A DNA stretch of 64,000 bases. Origin: Massilia aquatica. Lineage in GTDB: Bacteria > Pseudomonadota > Gammaproteobacteria > Burkholderiales > Burkholderiaceae_D. Shown here piece by piece: positions 38,272-50,200 of the stretch (position 1 is the first letter of the stretch; each line of letters starts with the position of its first letter). Made by a program: the position numbers and the translations under genes. The notes below the pieces were generated by a model that was not told the DNA's origin, searched no databases, and saw nothing but the letters and a program-made list of their open reading frames with translations. The stretch covers positions 1-64,000 of the forward strand of contig NZ_VVIW01000015.1 of NCBI RefSeq assembly GCF_011682045.1. The letters are read 5' to 3'.

Positions 38272-40344
38272 TCAGCGCAACTGCTCCAGCAAGAACGTGT
38301 AGGTCAACGCCCACATCTGCGCCTGCTGATCGTTGTTGGCCGCCCCCGCGTGCCCGCCCTCCAGGTTCTCCCAATACAGCACGTCATGGCCCTGCGCCTC
38401 CATCAGCGCCACCATTTTGCGCGCGTGCCCCGGGTGCACCCGGTCGTCCCTGGTCGAGGTGGTCAGCAGCATGCGCGGATAGCGCTTGTCCTCGGCCACA
38501 TTGTGATACGGCGAATAGCGCGCAATATACTCCCACTCGCTAGCGACGTCCGGATCGCCGTATTCGTCCATCCAGGAGCTGCCGGCCAGCAGCTTGTGAT
38601 AGCGCCGCATGTCGAGCAGCGGCACCTGGCACACCACCGCGTTGAACAGGTCCGGCCGCTGCGTCATGGCCGCCCCGACCAGCAAGCCGCCATTGCTGCC
38701 GCCCATGATGCCCAGATGGCGCGCACTGGTCACCTTGCGCTCGATCAGGTCTTGCGCCACCGCCAAAAAATCGTCGAAAGCGCGCTGGCGCTGGTCCTTC
38801 AGCGCCGCCTGGTGCCAGCGCGGGCCGAATTCGCCGCCACCGCGGATATTGGCCAGCACGTACACGCCGCCCTTGGCCAGCCAGGCTTCCCCGGTCACGC
38901 CGCTATAGAACGGCTTCATGGCGATCTCAAAACCGCCATAGCCGTACAAGACGGTGGGATTGCGCCCGTCCATGGGCGTGTTGCGATCCATGACCACGAA
39001 ATACGGCACCCGCGTGCCATCGGTCGATACCGCCTCGAACTGCTTGACGACGTAGTGGGCGGCCTCGAAAAACGCCGGCATCGCCTTGAGCGGCTGGCGC
39101 TCGTCGCTGCCGGCCTGGCCCAGGTACAGGCTGGTCGGGGTCAGGAAGTCGGTCACGGTCAGAAAATACTGGTCCGAAGCGGCCGGATCGAGCGCGCTCA
39201 CGGCCAGCGCGCCGAAGGCGGGCGCGGCCACCTCACGGCGCAGCCACTGGCCGTCCGCATGGCGCAGCTCGACGATGCGGTTTTTCACATTATCGAGCTC
39301 GGTCAGGAGCAGGGCGCTGGCCGTCATCGCCACCCCGTCCAGCGAACTGGTGGCGCTCGGCGCGAACAGCACGGCAAGATCGCGTTCGCCGGCCATGAAG
39401 CGGGCGAAATCGGTGGCCACCAGCGACCCTTGCGCATAGGTGCGCCCGCCCACCCGCCAGTCCGAGCGCAGTTCGATCACCAGCTGGTCGCGCACGGTGT
39501 AGGCGTTGGCGTCGTCGGGCTTGTCGACCCGCGCCAGCCGGTCCCCGCTGCGCAGGAACAGTTCGCTGCTGTAAAAACCGGTCTGGCGCTCGACGAATTC
39601 GTGCTCGAACCCCGGCGTGAAGTCCTTGTAGGCCGATACGCTCAGGTCGTCGGCGCGCGCTTCGAACAGGGTCACGGCGTCGGCCAGCGCCGTGCCGCGC
39701 CGCCATTCCTTGACGATGCGCGGATAGCCGGATGTGGTCATGCTGCCCTCGCCAAAGTCGGTGGCCACGGCCAGGCGGTCGATGTCGAGCCAGCGCGCGC
39801 TGCATTTGGACTCGGGCAGCGCAAAGCCGCCGGCCACGAAGGCCCTGGCGGCCAGGTCGAATTCGCGCACCACGTGGGCGTCGCCGCCGCCGCGCGAGAG
39901 CAACAGCAAACAGCGCATGCCGGCCGGCGGCAGCGAAGAAGCGCCGGCCCAGACCCAGTTTTCGCCTTCGTCGATGGCCAGCCGGTCGAGGTCGAGCACC
40001 GTTTCCCATTCCGGCGCCTCGGCGCGGTAACGCTCCAGGGTGGTGCGCCGCCAGACCCCGCGCACATGCACGGCGTCGCGCCAGAAGTTGTAGACCAGCC
40101 CGGCGTGCTCGCTGATATAGGGAATCCGGGCCTTGTCGTTGAGGATGGTGCCGAGGCGCGCGCGCAGCGCCGCAAAGCCGCCGCGGCCTTCGAGTTCGCG
40201 CTCGCACACGGCGTTGCGCGCGCGCACCCAGTCCAGCGCCGCGCCGGAGCTGGTGTCTTCCAGCCACAGATGGGGATCGTCGGCGCCATCGCTGCGCGCC
40301 ATTGTGCTCGTTTCCGATATAGTTTCACCAATCAATTGCCGCAT
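38272..40344 (-). CDS. Prolyl oligopeptidase family serine peptidase (S9)
   Basis: The 690-aa protein has an N-terminal beta-propeller part and a C-terminal alpha/beta-hydrolase domain: the nucleophile serine in MGGSNGGLLVGAA, the Asp near TRDDRVHPGHARKM, and the closing histidine in EGGHAGAANNDQQ. Such enzymes cleave short peptides after proline. Start: ATG 40344 (MRQLIGETI) is chosen because an AGGAG ribosome binding site sits five bases before it; ATG 40302 (MARSDGADD) is also possible. No signal peptide is seen, so it is probably cytoplasmic. It is divergent from the hybrid kinase gene. Confidence 0.92.
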   Translation of the reverse strand: MRQLIGETISETSTMARSDGADDPHLWLEDTSSGAALDWVRARNAVCERELEGRGGFAALRARLGTILNDKARIPYISEHAGLVYNFWRDAVHVRGVWRRTTLERYRAEAPEWETVLDLDRLAIDEGENWVWAGASSLPPAGMRCLLLLSRGGGDAHVVREFDLAARAFVAGGFALPESKCSARWLDIDRLAVATDFGEGSMTTSGYPRIVKEWRRGTALADAVTLFEARADDLSVSAYKDFTPGFEHEFVERQTGFYSSELFLRSGDRLARVDKPDDANAYTVRDQLVIELRSDWRVGGRTYAQGSLVATDFARFMAGERDLAVLFAPSATSSLDGVAMTASALLLTELDNVKNRIVELRHADGQWLRREVAAPAFGALAVSALDPAASDQYFLTVTDFLTPTSLYLGQAGSDERQPLKAMPAFFEAAHYVVKQFEAVSTDGTRVPYFVVMDRNTPMDGRNPTVLYGYGGFEIAMKPFYSGVTGEAWLAKGGVYVLANIRGGGEFGPRWHQAALKDQRQRAFDDFLAVAQDLIERKVTSARHLGIMGGSNGGLLVGAAMTQRPDLFNAVVCQVPLLDMRRYHKLLAGSSWMDEYGDPDVASEWEYIARYSPYHNVAEDKRYPRMLLTTSTRDDRVHPGHARKMVALMEAQGHDVLYWENLEGGHAGAANNDQQAQMWALTYTFLLEQLR

Positions 40345-40557
40345 TCCTGCTCCTGTAGTGTGTCTGTATTGACGTTCTGCCATGGCGCGGACGCGACAGT
40401 AAAATTTATCAATTGCATGTTCTCTTGCTGCAAAGTACCCTTGCGTTAGTGATGCATGCGTGCGGCCGGGCCGCGCGCGCCTTCTGTTTCGTCAATAGTA
40501 TGCCGCCTGCCGGGGTGTTTCGACCCACCGGCGAGCGAAAATTAACGGGGTTGGACA

Positions 40558-43500
40558 ATGACGCAAGCGATCAAGCGCAGCATGACGGGCACCGTCGGCG
40601 GCCGTCCTGTTTCGCGCCTGGTGTGGTGGGGCGTGGGACTGTCGCTGTCGACGCTGGTCGCGGCGCTGCTGCACGTGGGCGCGACCAGGCTGGTCGATGC
40701 CGATGCGCGCCAGCGTTTCGACGCGCTCGCGCGCAGCGCGCAATCGAGCCTGTCGACCCGCATCAAGTCGTATTCCGACCTGGCGCGCGGCTTGTCGGCC
40801 CTGTTCCAGAGCACCGAGGCGCCCAACCGCCTGCATTTTCACCGCTACGTGCAGGCCCTGGGCATGCGCACCCATTATCCGGCCATCGAAAGCGTTACCT
40901 TTGCCCGTCACGTGACGGCGGCCGGGCGCGCTGAACTGGTCGCGACGGTAGCCGCCGACCGCAGCGTCGACGCCGGCGGCTACCCCGGCTTCCGCATCCA
41001 TCCCGAAGGCGAGCGCCCCGGCTACACGGTGCTGACCTATATCGAGCCGCAGGCCGCGCGCGCCAACGGCCGCCTGGGCCTGGACATCGGCGCCAATCCG
41101 CTCGCCGCGATCCACCTCGACCAGGCACGCGACAGCGGCAAGATCAGCGCCTCCGGCCTGCCGATCCTGGTCAACGAACCGCGCCCGCACCTGGCGCTGG
41201 GCATGCGCATGCCGGTGTACCGCAGCGGCGCGCTGCTCTATAGCGTGGAGGCGCGCCGCGCGGCCTACATCGGCAGCGTGGGCGTGGGGTTTTCGGTGCC
41301 GGCGCTGGTCGGCAGCGCGCTCGAAGAAATGCCGCAGCGGCGCCTGCGGCTTGCCCTGTTCGCCGACGGCGCCAGCGACCCCGAGCGCCGTACCCTGGCC
41401 CTGGGCAGCGACGACCGCCAGCTGTACAACGACCATGATCCGGTGGCCGTCGGCGAGACCGAGGACGATCGCTTCGACACCGTGCTCCCGGTGGACTACA
41501 ACGGCAGCCTGTGGAAGGCCCATTTCCGCATCGCCCGCGCAGACCTGTACAGCGAGTTCGACGTGATCCTGCCGCCGGCCGCCTTCGCCGCCGGCTTCCT
41601 GGTGACGATGCTGGCCTACGCCTACTTCTTTACCCTGTACCGCTCGCGCCGCACCGCCATCGAACAGCGCGTGCTGCTCGATTCGGTCCTCGACAGCATC
41701 GACGCCCACGTGTACATGAAGGACCGCGAGCGCCGCTACATCTACGTCAACGCGCGCACCGCCGAAGCGATGGGCCAGCCGGCCGAAGACATCATCGGCA
41801 AGCTCGATCGCGAGGTGATGACGCCGGAGCAGGCCGATTTCTACTGGCGCCAGGACAGCCGGATCTTCGTCGACGGCGCGCGCCACGCCAGCCAGGTCGA
41901 ATTCGCCCAGCCCGACGGCGAGGTGCGCCAGCTCTGGACCGTCAAGGTGCCGGTGCTGCTCGATGGGGAGGTGAGCGCCGTGATCGGCCTGTCGACCGAC
42001 GTGACCGAACTGCACAAGCTCAAGGCGCAGGCCGACGCCGCCAACCAGGCCAAGAGCAACTTCCTGTCCAACATGAGCCACGAGATCCGCACGCCGATGA
42101 ACAGCATCATCGGCATGTCGCACCTGGCGCTGCGCACCGTGGCCAATCCGAAGCAGCGCGATTACCTGGAAAAGATCCATCATTCGAGCCAGCACCTGCT
42201 CGGCATCATCAACGACATTCTCGATTTTTCCAAGATCGAAGCGGGCAAGCTGGAACTCGAAGTGCTCGATTTCGGCTTGAACGCGCTGATGCAGAACATC
42301 GCCAACCAGCTTGGCGACGCTGCCGCCAACAAGCACCTGGCGCTCGAATTCGAGATCGACCCGGCGCTGGCGCAGCAGTTGCGGGGCGACCCGCTGCGGC
42401 TCGAACAGGTGCTGCTCAACTTCACGTCGAACGCGATCAAGTTCTCGGAAAACGGCCGTATCCGCGTGCGCGCGCTGGCCGGCGGCGAGAGCGGGAGCGC
42501 AAGCGGGAGCGAAAGTGAGATCATGGTGCGCTTCGAAGTCGAAGACGCCGGCATCGGCATGAGCGAGGCCGAAATCGCCGACCTGTTCAAGTCCTTCCAC
42601 CAGGCCGACCCCTCGACCACGCGCAAGTACGGCGGCACGGGCCTGGGCCTGGTGATCAGCAAGCAGCTGGCGGAGCTGATGGGCGGCACCGTCGGCGTCG
42701 ATTCCATTCCCGGCCACGGCAGCTGCTTCTGGTTCACCGCGCGCCTGGGCAAGGCGGTCAACTTCCTGCAGGGCGGCGGCAGTGCGGTCGACCCGGCGGT
42801 GCTCGACCAGCTGCGCGGCGCCTATATCCTTCTGGTCGAAGACAATATCTTCAGCCAGCAGGTGGGCCAGGAATTGCTCGAAGAAGCCGGGTCCACGGTG
42901 GTGGTGGCCAATAACGGCAAGGAAGCGATCGACCTGATGCTCAAAGAGCGCTTCGACTGCGTTCTGATGGACGTGCAGATGCCGGTGATGGACGGTTTTG
43001 AAGCGACCCGCATGATCCGCTCCGACCCGCGCCTGCGCGACGCGCTGGTGATCGCCATGACCGCCAACGCCGGCCGCGACGACCAGGCGCGCTGCCTGGA
43101 GGCGGGCATGAACGAGTTCGTGACCAAGCCGATTTCGCCCAAGCTGCTGTTCGAAGTCATCGCCCGCTGGCTGGCCACGCGCCCTGCGCGCAACGGGCGG
43201 CGGCGGGTGGCGGTGGCGGCCGACCAGGCGCCGACCCGCATGTCGGCCGCGCCGGTGGTCTCGACCGACGCCGGCCTGCTCGACATGAGCGCGCTGTCGC
43301 TCACGTTCGGGGCCAATCCGGTCAAGATGCGCAAATACGCGTTCATGTTCCTCGACTCGGCGCGCGACGGCCTGGCCGACGTGAGCGAAGCGCTCGACCG
43401 CGCCGATGTGGAGCGCATGGCGGACCTGGGGCACCGCATCAAGGCCTCGGCCAAGGCGGTGGGGGCGATGCGGTTTGCGGGCCTGTGCCAGGACCTGGAG

Positions 43501-43617
43501 CGCCTGCGCGACGGCGGCACGATGGACCAGGCGCGCACCCTGGTGGCGAACATGTATACATTGCTCGACCAGCTGAACGAGCACATCGCGCACGAACTGA
43601 CCGAATCGGCAAGCTGA
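40558..43617 (+). CDS. Membrane hybrid histidine kinase: CHASE-PAS-HisKA-HATPase-REC-Hpt
   Basis: The 1019-aa protein has a membrane helix (about 20-42), a periplasmic CHASE-type sensor (about 75-310; [20 protein letters not shown]), a second helix (about 340-362), PAS (about 375-480), HisKA ([16 protein letters not shown], His near 507), HATPase ([15 protein letters not shown]), receiver ([15 protein letters not shown]) and a C-terminal Hpt domain with [14 protein letters not shown]. It can run an internal His-Asp-His phosphorelay. CHASE domains often sense cytokinin-like or other small ligands. Its partner regulator is not adjacent. Confidence 0.92.
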   Translation: MTQAIKRSMTGTVGGRPVSRLVWWGVGLSLSTLVAALLHVGATRLVDADARQRFDALARSAQSSLSTRIKSYSDLARGLSALFQSTEAPNRLHFHRYVQALGMRTHYPAIESVTFARHVTAAGRAELVATVAADRSVDAGGYPGFRIHPEGERPGYTVLTYIEPQAARANGRLGLDIGANPLAAIHLDQARDSGKISASGLPILVNEPRPHLALGMRMPVYRSGALLYSVEARRAAYIGSVGVGFSVPALVGSALEEMPQRRLRLALFADGASDPERRTLALGSDDRQLYNDHDPVAVGETEDDRFDTVLPVDYNGSLWKAHFRIARADLYSEFDVILPPAAFAAGFLVTMLAYAYFFTLYRSRRTAIEQRVLLDSVLDSIDAHVYMKDRERRYIYVNARTAEAMGQPAEDIIGKLDREVMTPEQADFYWRQDSRIFVDGARHASQVEFAQPDGEVRQLWTVKVPVLLDGEVSAVIGLSTDVTELHKLKAQADAANQAKSNFLSNMSHEIRTPMNSIIGMSHLALRTVANPKQRDYLEKIHHSSQHLLGIINDILDFSKIEAGKLELEVLDFGLNALMQNIANQLGDAAANKHLALEFEIDPALAQQLRGDPLRLEQVLLNFTSNAIKFSENGRIRVRALAGGESGSASGSESEIMVRFEVEDAGIGMSEAEIADLFKSFHQADPSTTRKYGGTGLGLVISKQLAELMGGTVGVDSIPGHGSCFWFTARLGKAVNFLQGGGSAVDPAVLDQLRGAYILLVEDNIFSQQVGQELLEEAGSTVVVANNGKEAIDLMLKERFDCVLMDVQMPVMDGFEATRMIRSDPRLRDALVIAMTANAGRDDQARCLEAGMNEFVTKPISPKLLFEVIARWLATRPARNGRRRVAVAADQAPTRMSAAPVVSTDAGLLDMSALSLTFGANPVKMRKYAFMFLDSARDGLADVSEALDRADVERMADLGHRIKASAKAVGAMRFAGLCQDLERLRDGGTMDQARTLVANMYTLLDQLNEHIAHELTESAS

Positions 43618-43636
43618 GCCCGCTTGCCGTAGAGCC

Positions 43637-43663
43637 GTCATTTCTGCCATTGGCAGAAATGAC
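43637..43663. terminator. Perfect hairpin between the hybrid kinase and recC
   Basis: GTCATTTCTGCC-ATT-GGCAGAAATGAC is a perfect 12-bp stem with a 3-nt loop, 19 bp after the kinase stop codon. It is the right place for transcription termination, but no T-run follows on either strand, so it could be a Rho-linked or attenuating hairpin or a protein-binding palindrome instead. Confidence 0.5.
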
Positions 43664-43822
43664 TTCCCGCGCCAAGGCGGCCTCGGCGGGAATTCAAGGC
43701 ACTTTTCCGTCGAAAAAAAAGCAAACTTGCGGTATTCGCAACCCGAAGCCGAGCCCGCTTTGAACCGTTGACCGCACGTATCACCCTACCGCGCCCAGCC
43801 CAAAGCTAGTATGCTGTGCGCC

Positions 43823-46800
43823 ATGTCTTCCTCTGTCACACCCGGCCTCCTTATCCTTCACGGAAACCAGATGGAGCAACTGCGCGCCGCGCTGTTTGCC
43901 TGGCTGCGCAACCACCCGCTCGACCCGCTCGAAACCGAAATCATCCTGGTGCAATCGAACGGCGTGGCCGAGTGGCTGAAAATCGCCCTGGCCGAAGAAA
44001 TGGGCGTGTGCGCGGCCACCCGCGTGGCGCTGCCGGCGCGGTTTTTGTGGGAAGCCTACCGTGGCATGCTTGGCCGCGAACGGGTGCCAACCCGCTCCCC
44101 GTACGACAAGGGCCCGCTCACCTGGCGCCTGATGCGCCTCTTGCCGCAGCTGCTGGCCGACGACGCCTTCGCCCCGCTGCGCCACTTCCTGGGCGACGGC
44201 GACCCCGAACGGCGCCTGCAACTGGCCGAACGCCTGGCCGACCTGTACGACCAGTACCAGGTGTACCGCGCCGACTGGCTCGACGACTGGAGCGCGGGGC
44301 GCGACCGCCTGCGCAGCGCGCGCGGCGAGCTGATTCCCCTCACGCCCGACCAGCGCTGGCAGGGCTGCCTGTGGCGCGCCGTGAACGACAGCCTGCCGCC
44401 CCAGTTGCGCGACTCGGGCCGCGCCACCATCCACCAGCAGTTCGTGCGCGCGGCCGACAGCGGCGAAGCGCCGGCCGGGCGCCTGCCGCGCCGCGTGGTG
44501 CTGTTCGGGATGTCGGCCTTGCCGTACCAGACCTTGCAGGCGATTGCCTCGCTCTCGCACCACACCCAGGTGCTGCTGGCGGTCCCGAACCCATGCCAGT
44601 TCTACTGGGGCGACATCATCGAAGGGCGCGAACTGCTCAAGGCCGCCCACAAACGCCAGCGCCAGCGCGGCGGCATCGACTTATCAGGCGTGCCGCTCGA
44701 AGAACTGCACGCGCACAGCCATCCGCTGCTGGCCAGCTGGGGCAGGCAAGGGCGCGACTTCATCCGCATGCTCGACGAATTCGACACCGAGTCCGCCGAG
44801 CGCGCCGACAAGCTGCGCATCGACCTGTTCAGCGAAGGCGAGGGCGACACGCTGCTGGCGCAGGTGCAGGCGGCCGTGCGCGACATGCTGCCGCTGCGCG
44901 AGCACCCGTGCGCGCGCGGACAGGCGGAACCCGACTGCGCGCCCAAAGACGACTCGATCGAATTCCACGTCGCCCATAGTGTGCAGCGCGAAGTCGAAGT
45001 CCTGCACGACCAGTTGCTGTCGTGGTTCGGTACGCCCGGCGCCAGACTGCGTCCGCGCGACGTGGTGGTCATGGTGCCCGACATCGATACCTTTTCGGCC
45101 GCCATCCACGCCGTCTTCGACCAGCACAAGCGCAGCGATGCGCGCTTCATCCCGTTCGAAATCGGGGATGTGAAGGACCGCAGCGTCAACCCGCTGCTGG
45201 TGGCGCTCGAATGGCTCCTGCGGCTGCCGCAGCAGCGCTGCCGCCAGAGCGAAGTGCGCGACCTGCTCGACGTACCGGCGCTGGCCGCGCGCTTTGGCCT
45301 GACCGAGGACGAACTGCCGATCCTCGGCAACTGGATCGAAGGCGCCAGCGTGCGCTGGGGCCTCGACCAGCAGCACCGCGACGGCCTCGGTCTCGGTTCG
45401 GCGGGCGAACAGAATGCCTGGATTTTCGGGGTGCGGCGCATGCTGCTCGGTTACGCCAGCGGCGCCGGCGGCAGCTTCCAGCAAATCGAACCGTACGCCG
45501 AAGTGGGCGGACTGGACGCCGCCCTGGCCGGCTCGCTGGCGCAGCTGATCGAAACCCTGCTGGCCTGGCGCGCCACCCTGGCCGAGACGCGCACGCCGGC
45601 GCAGTGGGGCGAGCAGGCACGCGCGCTGCTGGCGGCGTTTTTCGCCGCCTCCGAAGAAAGCGACCGCCTCACCCTGGTGCAACTGATTGATGCCCTGCAA
45701 AGCTGGCTCGAGACCTGCGACAGCGCCGGTTTTGACGAAGCGGTGCCGCTCGCGGTGCTGCGCGAAGCGTGGCTGGGCGCGCTTGATGAACCGACCCTGA
45801 ACCACCAGTTCGTCTCCGGCGGCGTGACCTTCTGCACCCTGATGCCGATGCGCGCCGTGCCGTTCCGGGTAGTGTGCCTGCTCGGCATGAACGATGGCGA
45901 CTTCCCGCGCCGCGCGCGCCAGGCCGATTTTGATTTGCTGGCGCTGCCCGGCATGGCGCGCCCGGGCGACCGCTCGCGCCGCGACGACGACCGTTACCTC
46001 ATGTTAGAGGCCGTGCTGGCCGCGCGCGACAAGCTGTATGTGAGCTGGGTCGGGCGCAATGTGCGCGACAACAGCGAGCAGCCGGCGTCGGTGCTGGTCT
46101 CGCAACTGCGCGACTACCTGGCCGAAGGCTGGGACCTGGACCTGGCCGCCATGACCACCGAGCACGCGCTGCAACCGTTCAGCCGGCGCTACTTCGAGCA
46201 GGGCGGCATGCTCACGTATGCGGCCGAATGGCGCGCCGCGCACGGCGCCGGCGACACATTGGACGACGCGGTGCTGCCGCCGTTCGAGCTCGAAGCCGAA
46301 TACCGCCTCAAGCTGGGCGAACTGGCGAATTTTTTACGCCAGCCGGCGCGCTACTTCTTCCGGCGCCGTCTTGGCGTGGCCTTCGGCGACGCCCAGGCCG
46401 TGGGCGAGGACGAAGAACCGTTCTCGCTCGACGCGCTGGAACGCTATTTTTTGGAAGACAGCCTGCTCGACGACGCCGCCACCCCCGAGGAACTGCACGA
46501 AGTGCGCGACAGCCTGACGGCGCGCGCCGAACGCCTCAAGCGCGAAGGCGTACTGCCGATTGGCCTGGTCGGCAAGCAGTGGCAGGAGCAGCTGGTCGAG
46601 GGCCTGGTGCCGGTGCGTACCGCCTGGCTGACCCTGGGCGCGCGCTTCGGCGACATCGCGCCCAAGCTGGCGGTGAGCCTGGACCTGAACGGCGTGCACC
46701 TTGACGACTGGGTCGACAAACTGCGCAGCAACGCCAGCGAAACGGCGTGGCTGCTGCAAATCTCGTCCAAGGTGCTCGATAAAAAAGGCGCGCCGCGCGG

Positions 46801-47224
46801 CGACAAACTGATCGCCCCGTGGCTGCGCCAGCTGGCGGCGGCGGCAGTCGGCCAGCCGGTCACCGGCTATCTGGTGGCGCGCGACGCCATCGTCATGCTG
46901 GCGCCGCTCGATCGCGACGAATCGCTGGCGCAGTTGACCGCACTGGTGGCACTGTGGCGCCGCAACATGGATCAGCCGCTGCCGGTGGCTTGCAAGACTG
47001 CGCTGGCCTTGTTGCAGCAGGGCGAACCGCGCAGCACCTACGATGGCGGCTTCGAGCTGTCCGGCGAAGTGCTGGACCAGTGCCTGGCGCGCCTGTGGCC
47101 CGACTACGCGGCCTTGAGCGCCAGCGGCGAGTTTCCGGCGGTGGCCGAAGCGCTGTACGGGCCATTGGCGAGCTGGCTCGGCCAGCACATCGAAGTCGCG
47201 CCCATGGACAGGGATGCGCCATGA
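43823..47224 (+). CDS. recC: RecBCD exonuclease V gamma subunit
   Basis: The 1133-aa RecC recognises Chi and holds the RecBCD complex; it is a helicase-like fold without working ATPase motifs. Recognisable segments are LHGNQMEQLRAALFAWL and VQSNGVAEWLKIALAE near the start and RVVCLLGMNDGDFPR in the middle, all typical of RecC. Length is close to E. coli RecC. The start is most likely ATG 43823; ATG 43811, just 12 bp upstream, is an alternative. The stop overlaps recB by 4 bp (ATGA). Confidence 0.95.
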   Translation: MSSSVTPGLLILHGNQMEQLRAALFAWLRNHPLDPLETEIILVQSNGVAEWLKIALAEEMGVCAATRVALPARFLWEAYRGMLGRERVPTRSPYDKGPLTWRLMRLLPQLLADDAFAPLRHFLGDGDPERRLQLAERLADLYDQYQVYRADWLDDWSAGRDRLRSARGELIPLTPDQRWQGCLWRAVNDSLPPQLRDSGRATIHQQFVRAADSGEAPAGRLPRRVVLFGMSALPYQTLQAIASLSHHTQVLLAVPNPCQFYWGDIIEGRELLKAAHKRQRQRGGIDLSGVPLEELHAHSHPLLASWGRQGRDFIRMLDEFDTESAERADKLRIDLFSEGEGDTLLAQVQAAVRDMLPLREHPCARGQAEPDCAPKDDSIEFHVAHSVQREVEVLHDQLLSWFGTPGARLRPRDVVVMVPDIDTFSAAIHAVFDQHKRSDARFIPFEIGDVKDRSVNPLLVALEWLLRLPQQRCRQSEVRDLLDVPALAARFGLTEDELPILGNWIEGASVRWGLDQQHRDGLGLGSAGEQNAWIFGVRRMLLGYASGAGGSFQQIEPYAEVGGLDAALAGSLAQLIETLLAWRATLAETRTPAQWGEQARALLAAFFAASEESDRLTLVQLIDALQSWLETCDSAGFDEAVPLAVLREAWLGALDEPTLNHQFVSGGVTFCTLMPMRAVPFRVVCLLGMNDGDFPRRARQADFDLLALPGMARPGDRSRRDDDRYLMLEAVLAARDKLYVSWVGRNVRDNSEQPASVLVSQLRDYLAEGWDLDLAAMTTEHALQPFSRRYFEQGGMLTYAAEWRAAHGAGDTLDDAVLPPFELEAEYRLKLGELANFLRQPARYFFRRRLGVAFGDAQAVGEDEEPFSLDALERYFLEDSLLDDAATPEELHEVRDSLTARAERLKREGVLPIGLVGKQWQEQLVEGLVPVRTAWLTLGARFGDIAPKLAVSLDLNGVHLDDWVDKLRSNASETAWLLQISSKVLDKKGAPRGDKLIAPWLRQLAAAAVGQPVTGYLVARDAIVMLAPLDRDESLAQLTALVALWRRNMDQPLPVACKTALALLQQGEPRSTYDGGFELSGEVLDQCLARLWPDYAALSASGEFPAVAEALYGPLASWLGQHIEVAPMDRDAP

Positions 47225-50200
47225 GCCAGCTGCTCGACGCCCTGCATTTTCCGCTGTTCGGCACGCGCCTGATCGAGGCGTCGGCCGGCACCGGAAAAAC
47301 CTGGACCATCGCCGCCCTGTACCTGCGCCTGGTGCTCGGCCACGGCGGCGAGAACGGCTTTGCGCGCGCGCTGCTGCCGTCCGAAATCCTGGTGATGACC
47401 TTCACCCGCGCCGCCACGCGCGAGCTGTCGAACCGGGTGCGCGAGCGCCTGGTCGAAGCCGCGGGATTTTTCCGGGGCGAGCTCGATCTGGATGACCCTT
47501 ACCTGAACGACCTGGCCGGCGCCTGCGGCAGCGAAGGCGAACGCATGGTCGCCGCGCACCGCCTGATGCTGGCCGCCGACACCATGGACGAAGCGGCGAT
47601 CTTCACCATCGACGCCTGGTGCCAGCGCATGCTGCGCGAGCACGCGTTCGATAGCGGCAGCCTGTTCGACGAAGAACTGGTCAGCGACGAACACGCGCTG
47701 TTCGAAGACGCCGCGCACGATTACTGGCGCCAGAACGTGTACCCGCTCGACAGTGGTGCGCTCGGCGCGCTGCTGGCGTGCTGGCCCGACGTGCGCGCCC
47801 TCAAGAACACCGTGCGCGAACTGGTGCGCCGGGTGGCCGTGCTGGGCGAGGCGCCCGACGAATCGCTGGAAGAAGCCATCGACCGGGTCGAGCGCACGCA
47901 GGCGGCCGAACTGGCCAAACTCAAAGCCGGTTGGGTAGAACGCGCCGACGCCATGGAGCAGTGGATCGCCGGCCAGCGCGAGATTGCCGCCAAGTGCTTC
48001 AACGGCAACAAGCTGCGCGCCGATTCGCTGGTGAAGTGGTTCGACGCGCTGCGCAGCTGGGCGCGCGCACCGGCCATGCTGATGCCGGCCCTGACCGACA
48101 CGGCCTGGCACCGCTTGACGCCCGACGGCATCACGGACGCTTTCAGCAAGGGCTTTAGCGCCGAGATTCCGCCCTGTTTCGAGGCCACCACCGACCTGTG
48201 GGAAGCGCTCAAGGCGATCGACCCGCTGGCGCACGCGCTGTACCGGCACGCCGCCTTTCATATCGCGCGGCGCATGATGGAACTGAAACGCCGCAAGCGC
48301 CAGTTCGGCTTTGCCGACATGCTCGAGCGCCTGAAAAGCGCCCTCGAAGGCGCCAACGGCGAAGCGCTGCGCCAGCGCATCGTCGACCAGTTCCCGGTGG
48401 CGATGGTCGACGAATTCCAGGATACTTCGCCCGACCAGTATGCGATCTTCAACCTGCTGTACCGGGTGGCCGACAACGATCCGTCGCGCGGCCTGTTCCT
48501 GATCGGCGACCCGAAGCAGTCGATCTACGGCTTTCGCGGCGCCGACATCCACAGCTACCTGGACGCGCGCAGCGCCACCGAAGGGCGCCACTACCAGCTC
48601 GGCACCAATTACCGCTCGACGGCGGCGCTGGTCGAAGCGGTCAACCAGCTGTTCCTGCACGCCGAAGGGCGCGACGGCCATCCTGGATTTCCCGCCGGCG
48701 CCTTCCGCTTCCGCAAAGGCGCGCTCAATCCGCTGCCGTTCGACGCGGTGGCGGCCAGGGGCCGCGACCAGCAACTGGTGGGCGTCGACGGGCCGTACCA
48801 GGCGCTGGCCATTTGCAGCACCGACCGCGACGACCTGAAAGCCGACGATTACCGCGAATTTTTTGCCCACCACAGCGCCGAGCATATCGTCGGCCTGCTG
48901 AACGACCCGCAGGCGGGCTTTGTCGAAAACGGCGCCTTCACGCGCCTGGTGCCGGCCGATATCGCCATCCTGGTGCGCGACCGGCGCGAGGCGACCGCGA
49001 TCCGGCGCGCGCTGGCGCAGCGCAAGATCCCGAGCGTGTACCTGTCGGACAAGGACTCGGTGATCGAAAGCGAAGAAGCGGCCGACGTGCTGCGCTGGCT
49101 GCAGGCGGTGGCCAATCCGCTCGACGGGGCGCTGGCGCGGGCGGCATTCGCCACCCGCACCTCCGGCCTGTCGCTGGGCGAACTGGCGCGCCTCTCATCC
49201 GACGAACTGGCCTGGGAAGTGCGGGTCGAGCAGTTGAAGGGTTTGCACATCGTGTGGCAGCGCCAGGGCGTGCTGGCCATGCTGCGCCGCTTCATCCACG
49301 ACATGCGCCTGCCCGCCGCGCTGCTGCGTCAGGCCGGTGGCGAGCGGCGCCTGACCAACCTGCTGCACCTGGCCGAACTGCTGCAAAGCGCCAGCAGCCA
49401 GCTCGAAGGCGAGCAGGCCCTGATCCGCTGGTTCGCCGAACAGCTGGCCGGGGTGGGCGAGGGCGGCGACGAACGCGTGCTTCGCCTCGAAAGCGACGCG
49501 GAGCTGGTCAAGGTGGTCACCGTGCACAAGTCCAAGGGACTGGAGTATCCACTGGTGTACCTGCCGTTCGCGGTCACGGCGCGCACCACCGACCGGCGCA
49601 ACCGCAGCTTTTTCGAATTCGTCGGCCGCGACGGCGTGCGCCGCATCGACCTGGCGCTGTCGGACGAAGCGATGCATGCCGTCGACCGCGCCCGTATCGA
49701 AGAAGACCTGCGCCTGCTGTACGTGGCGCTCACGCGTGCGCGCCATTTCCTGTGGCTGGGCGTGGCGGCGGTCACGGCGCGCAAGGCGGGCGACAACAAG
49801 CTGCACGAATCGGCGCTCGGTTACCTGCTCACCGGCGGGCAGCCGATCGGCGCGGCCGACATCGCCCCGCGCTGGGAGGCGCTGCGCGGCGGCTCGCAGG
49901 CGATCGACCTGCAAGCGCTCGACACGCCGCAGCACATCACCATGCTGGCGCGCGATGAAGCCCGCCCGGCGCTGGTGGACGCCGCCGCCTTTGGCGCCAG
50001 TTTCGAGCGTAATTGGGCGGTGGGGTCGTTTACGTCCCTCACGCGCCAGACCAACGCGGCGCCCATGCGCGCGCAGGAAGAGACGCTGTTCGACGAAGAA
50101 CAGCAGCAACAGGCGCCGCGCACCGACGACGCGCCCTGGCACCGCTTCCCGCGCGGTTCCGTGCCCGGTAATTTTTTGCACGAACAGCTTGAGTGGATGG

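Noticed and set aside
43637-43663. CRISPR or repeat-array element
   Set aside because: It is a single hairpin; no spaced direct repeats occur in the window.
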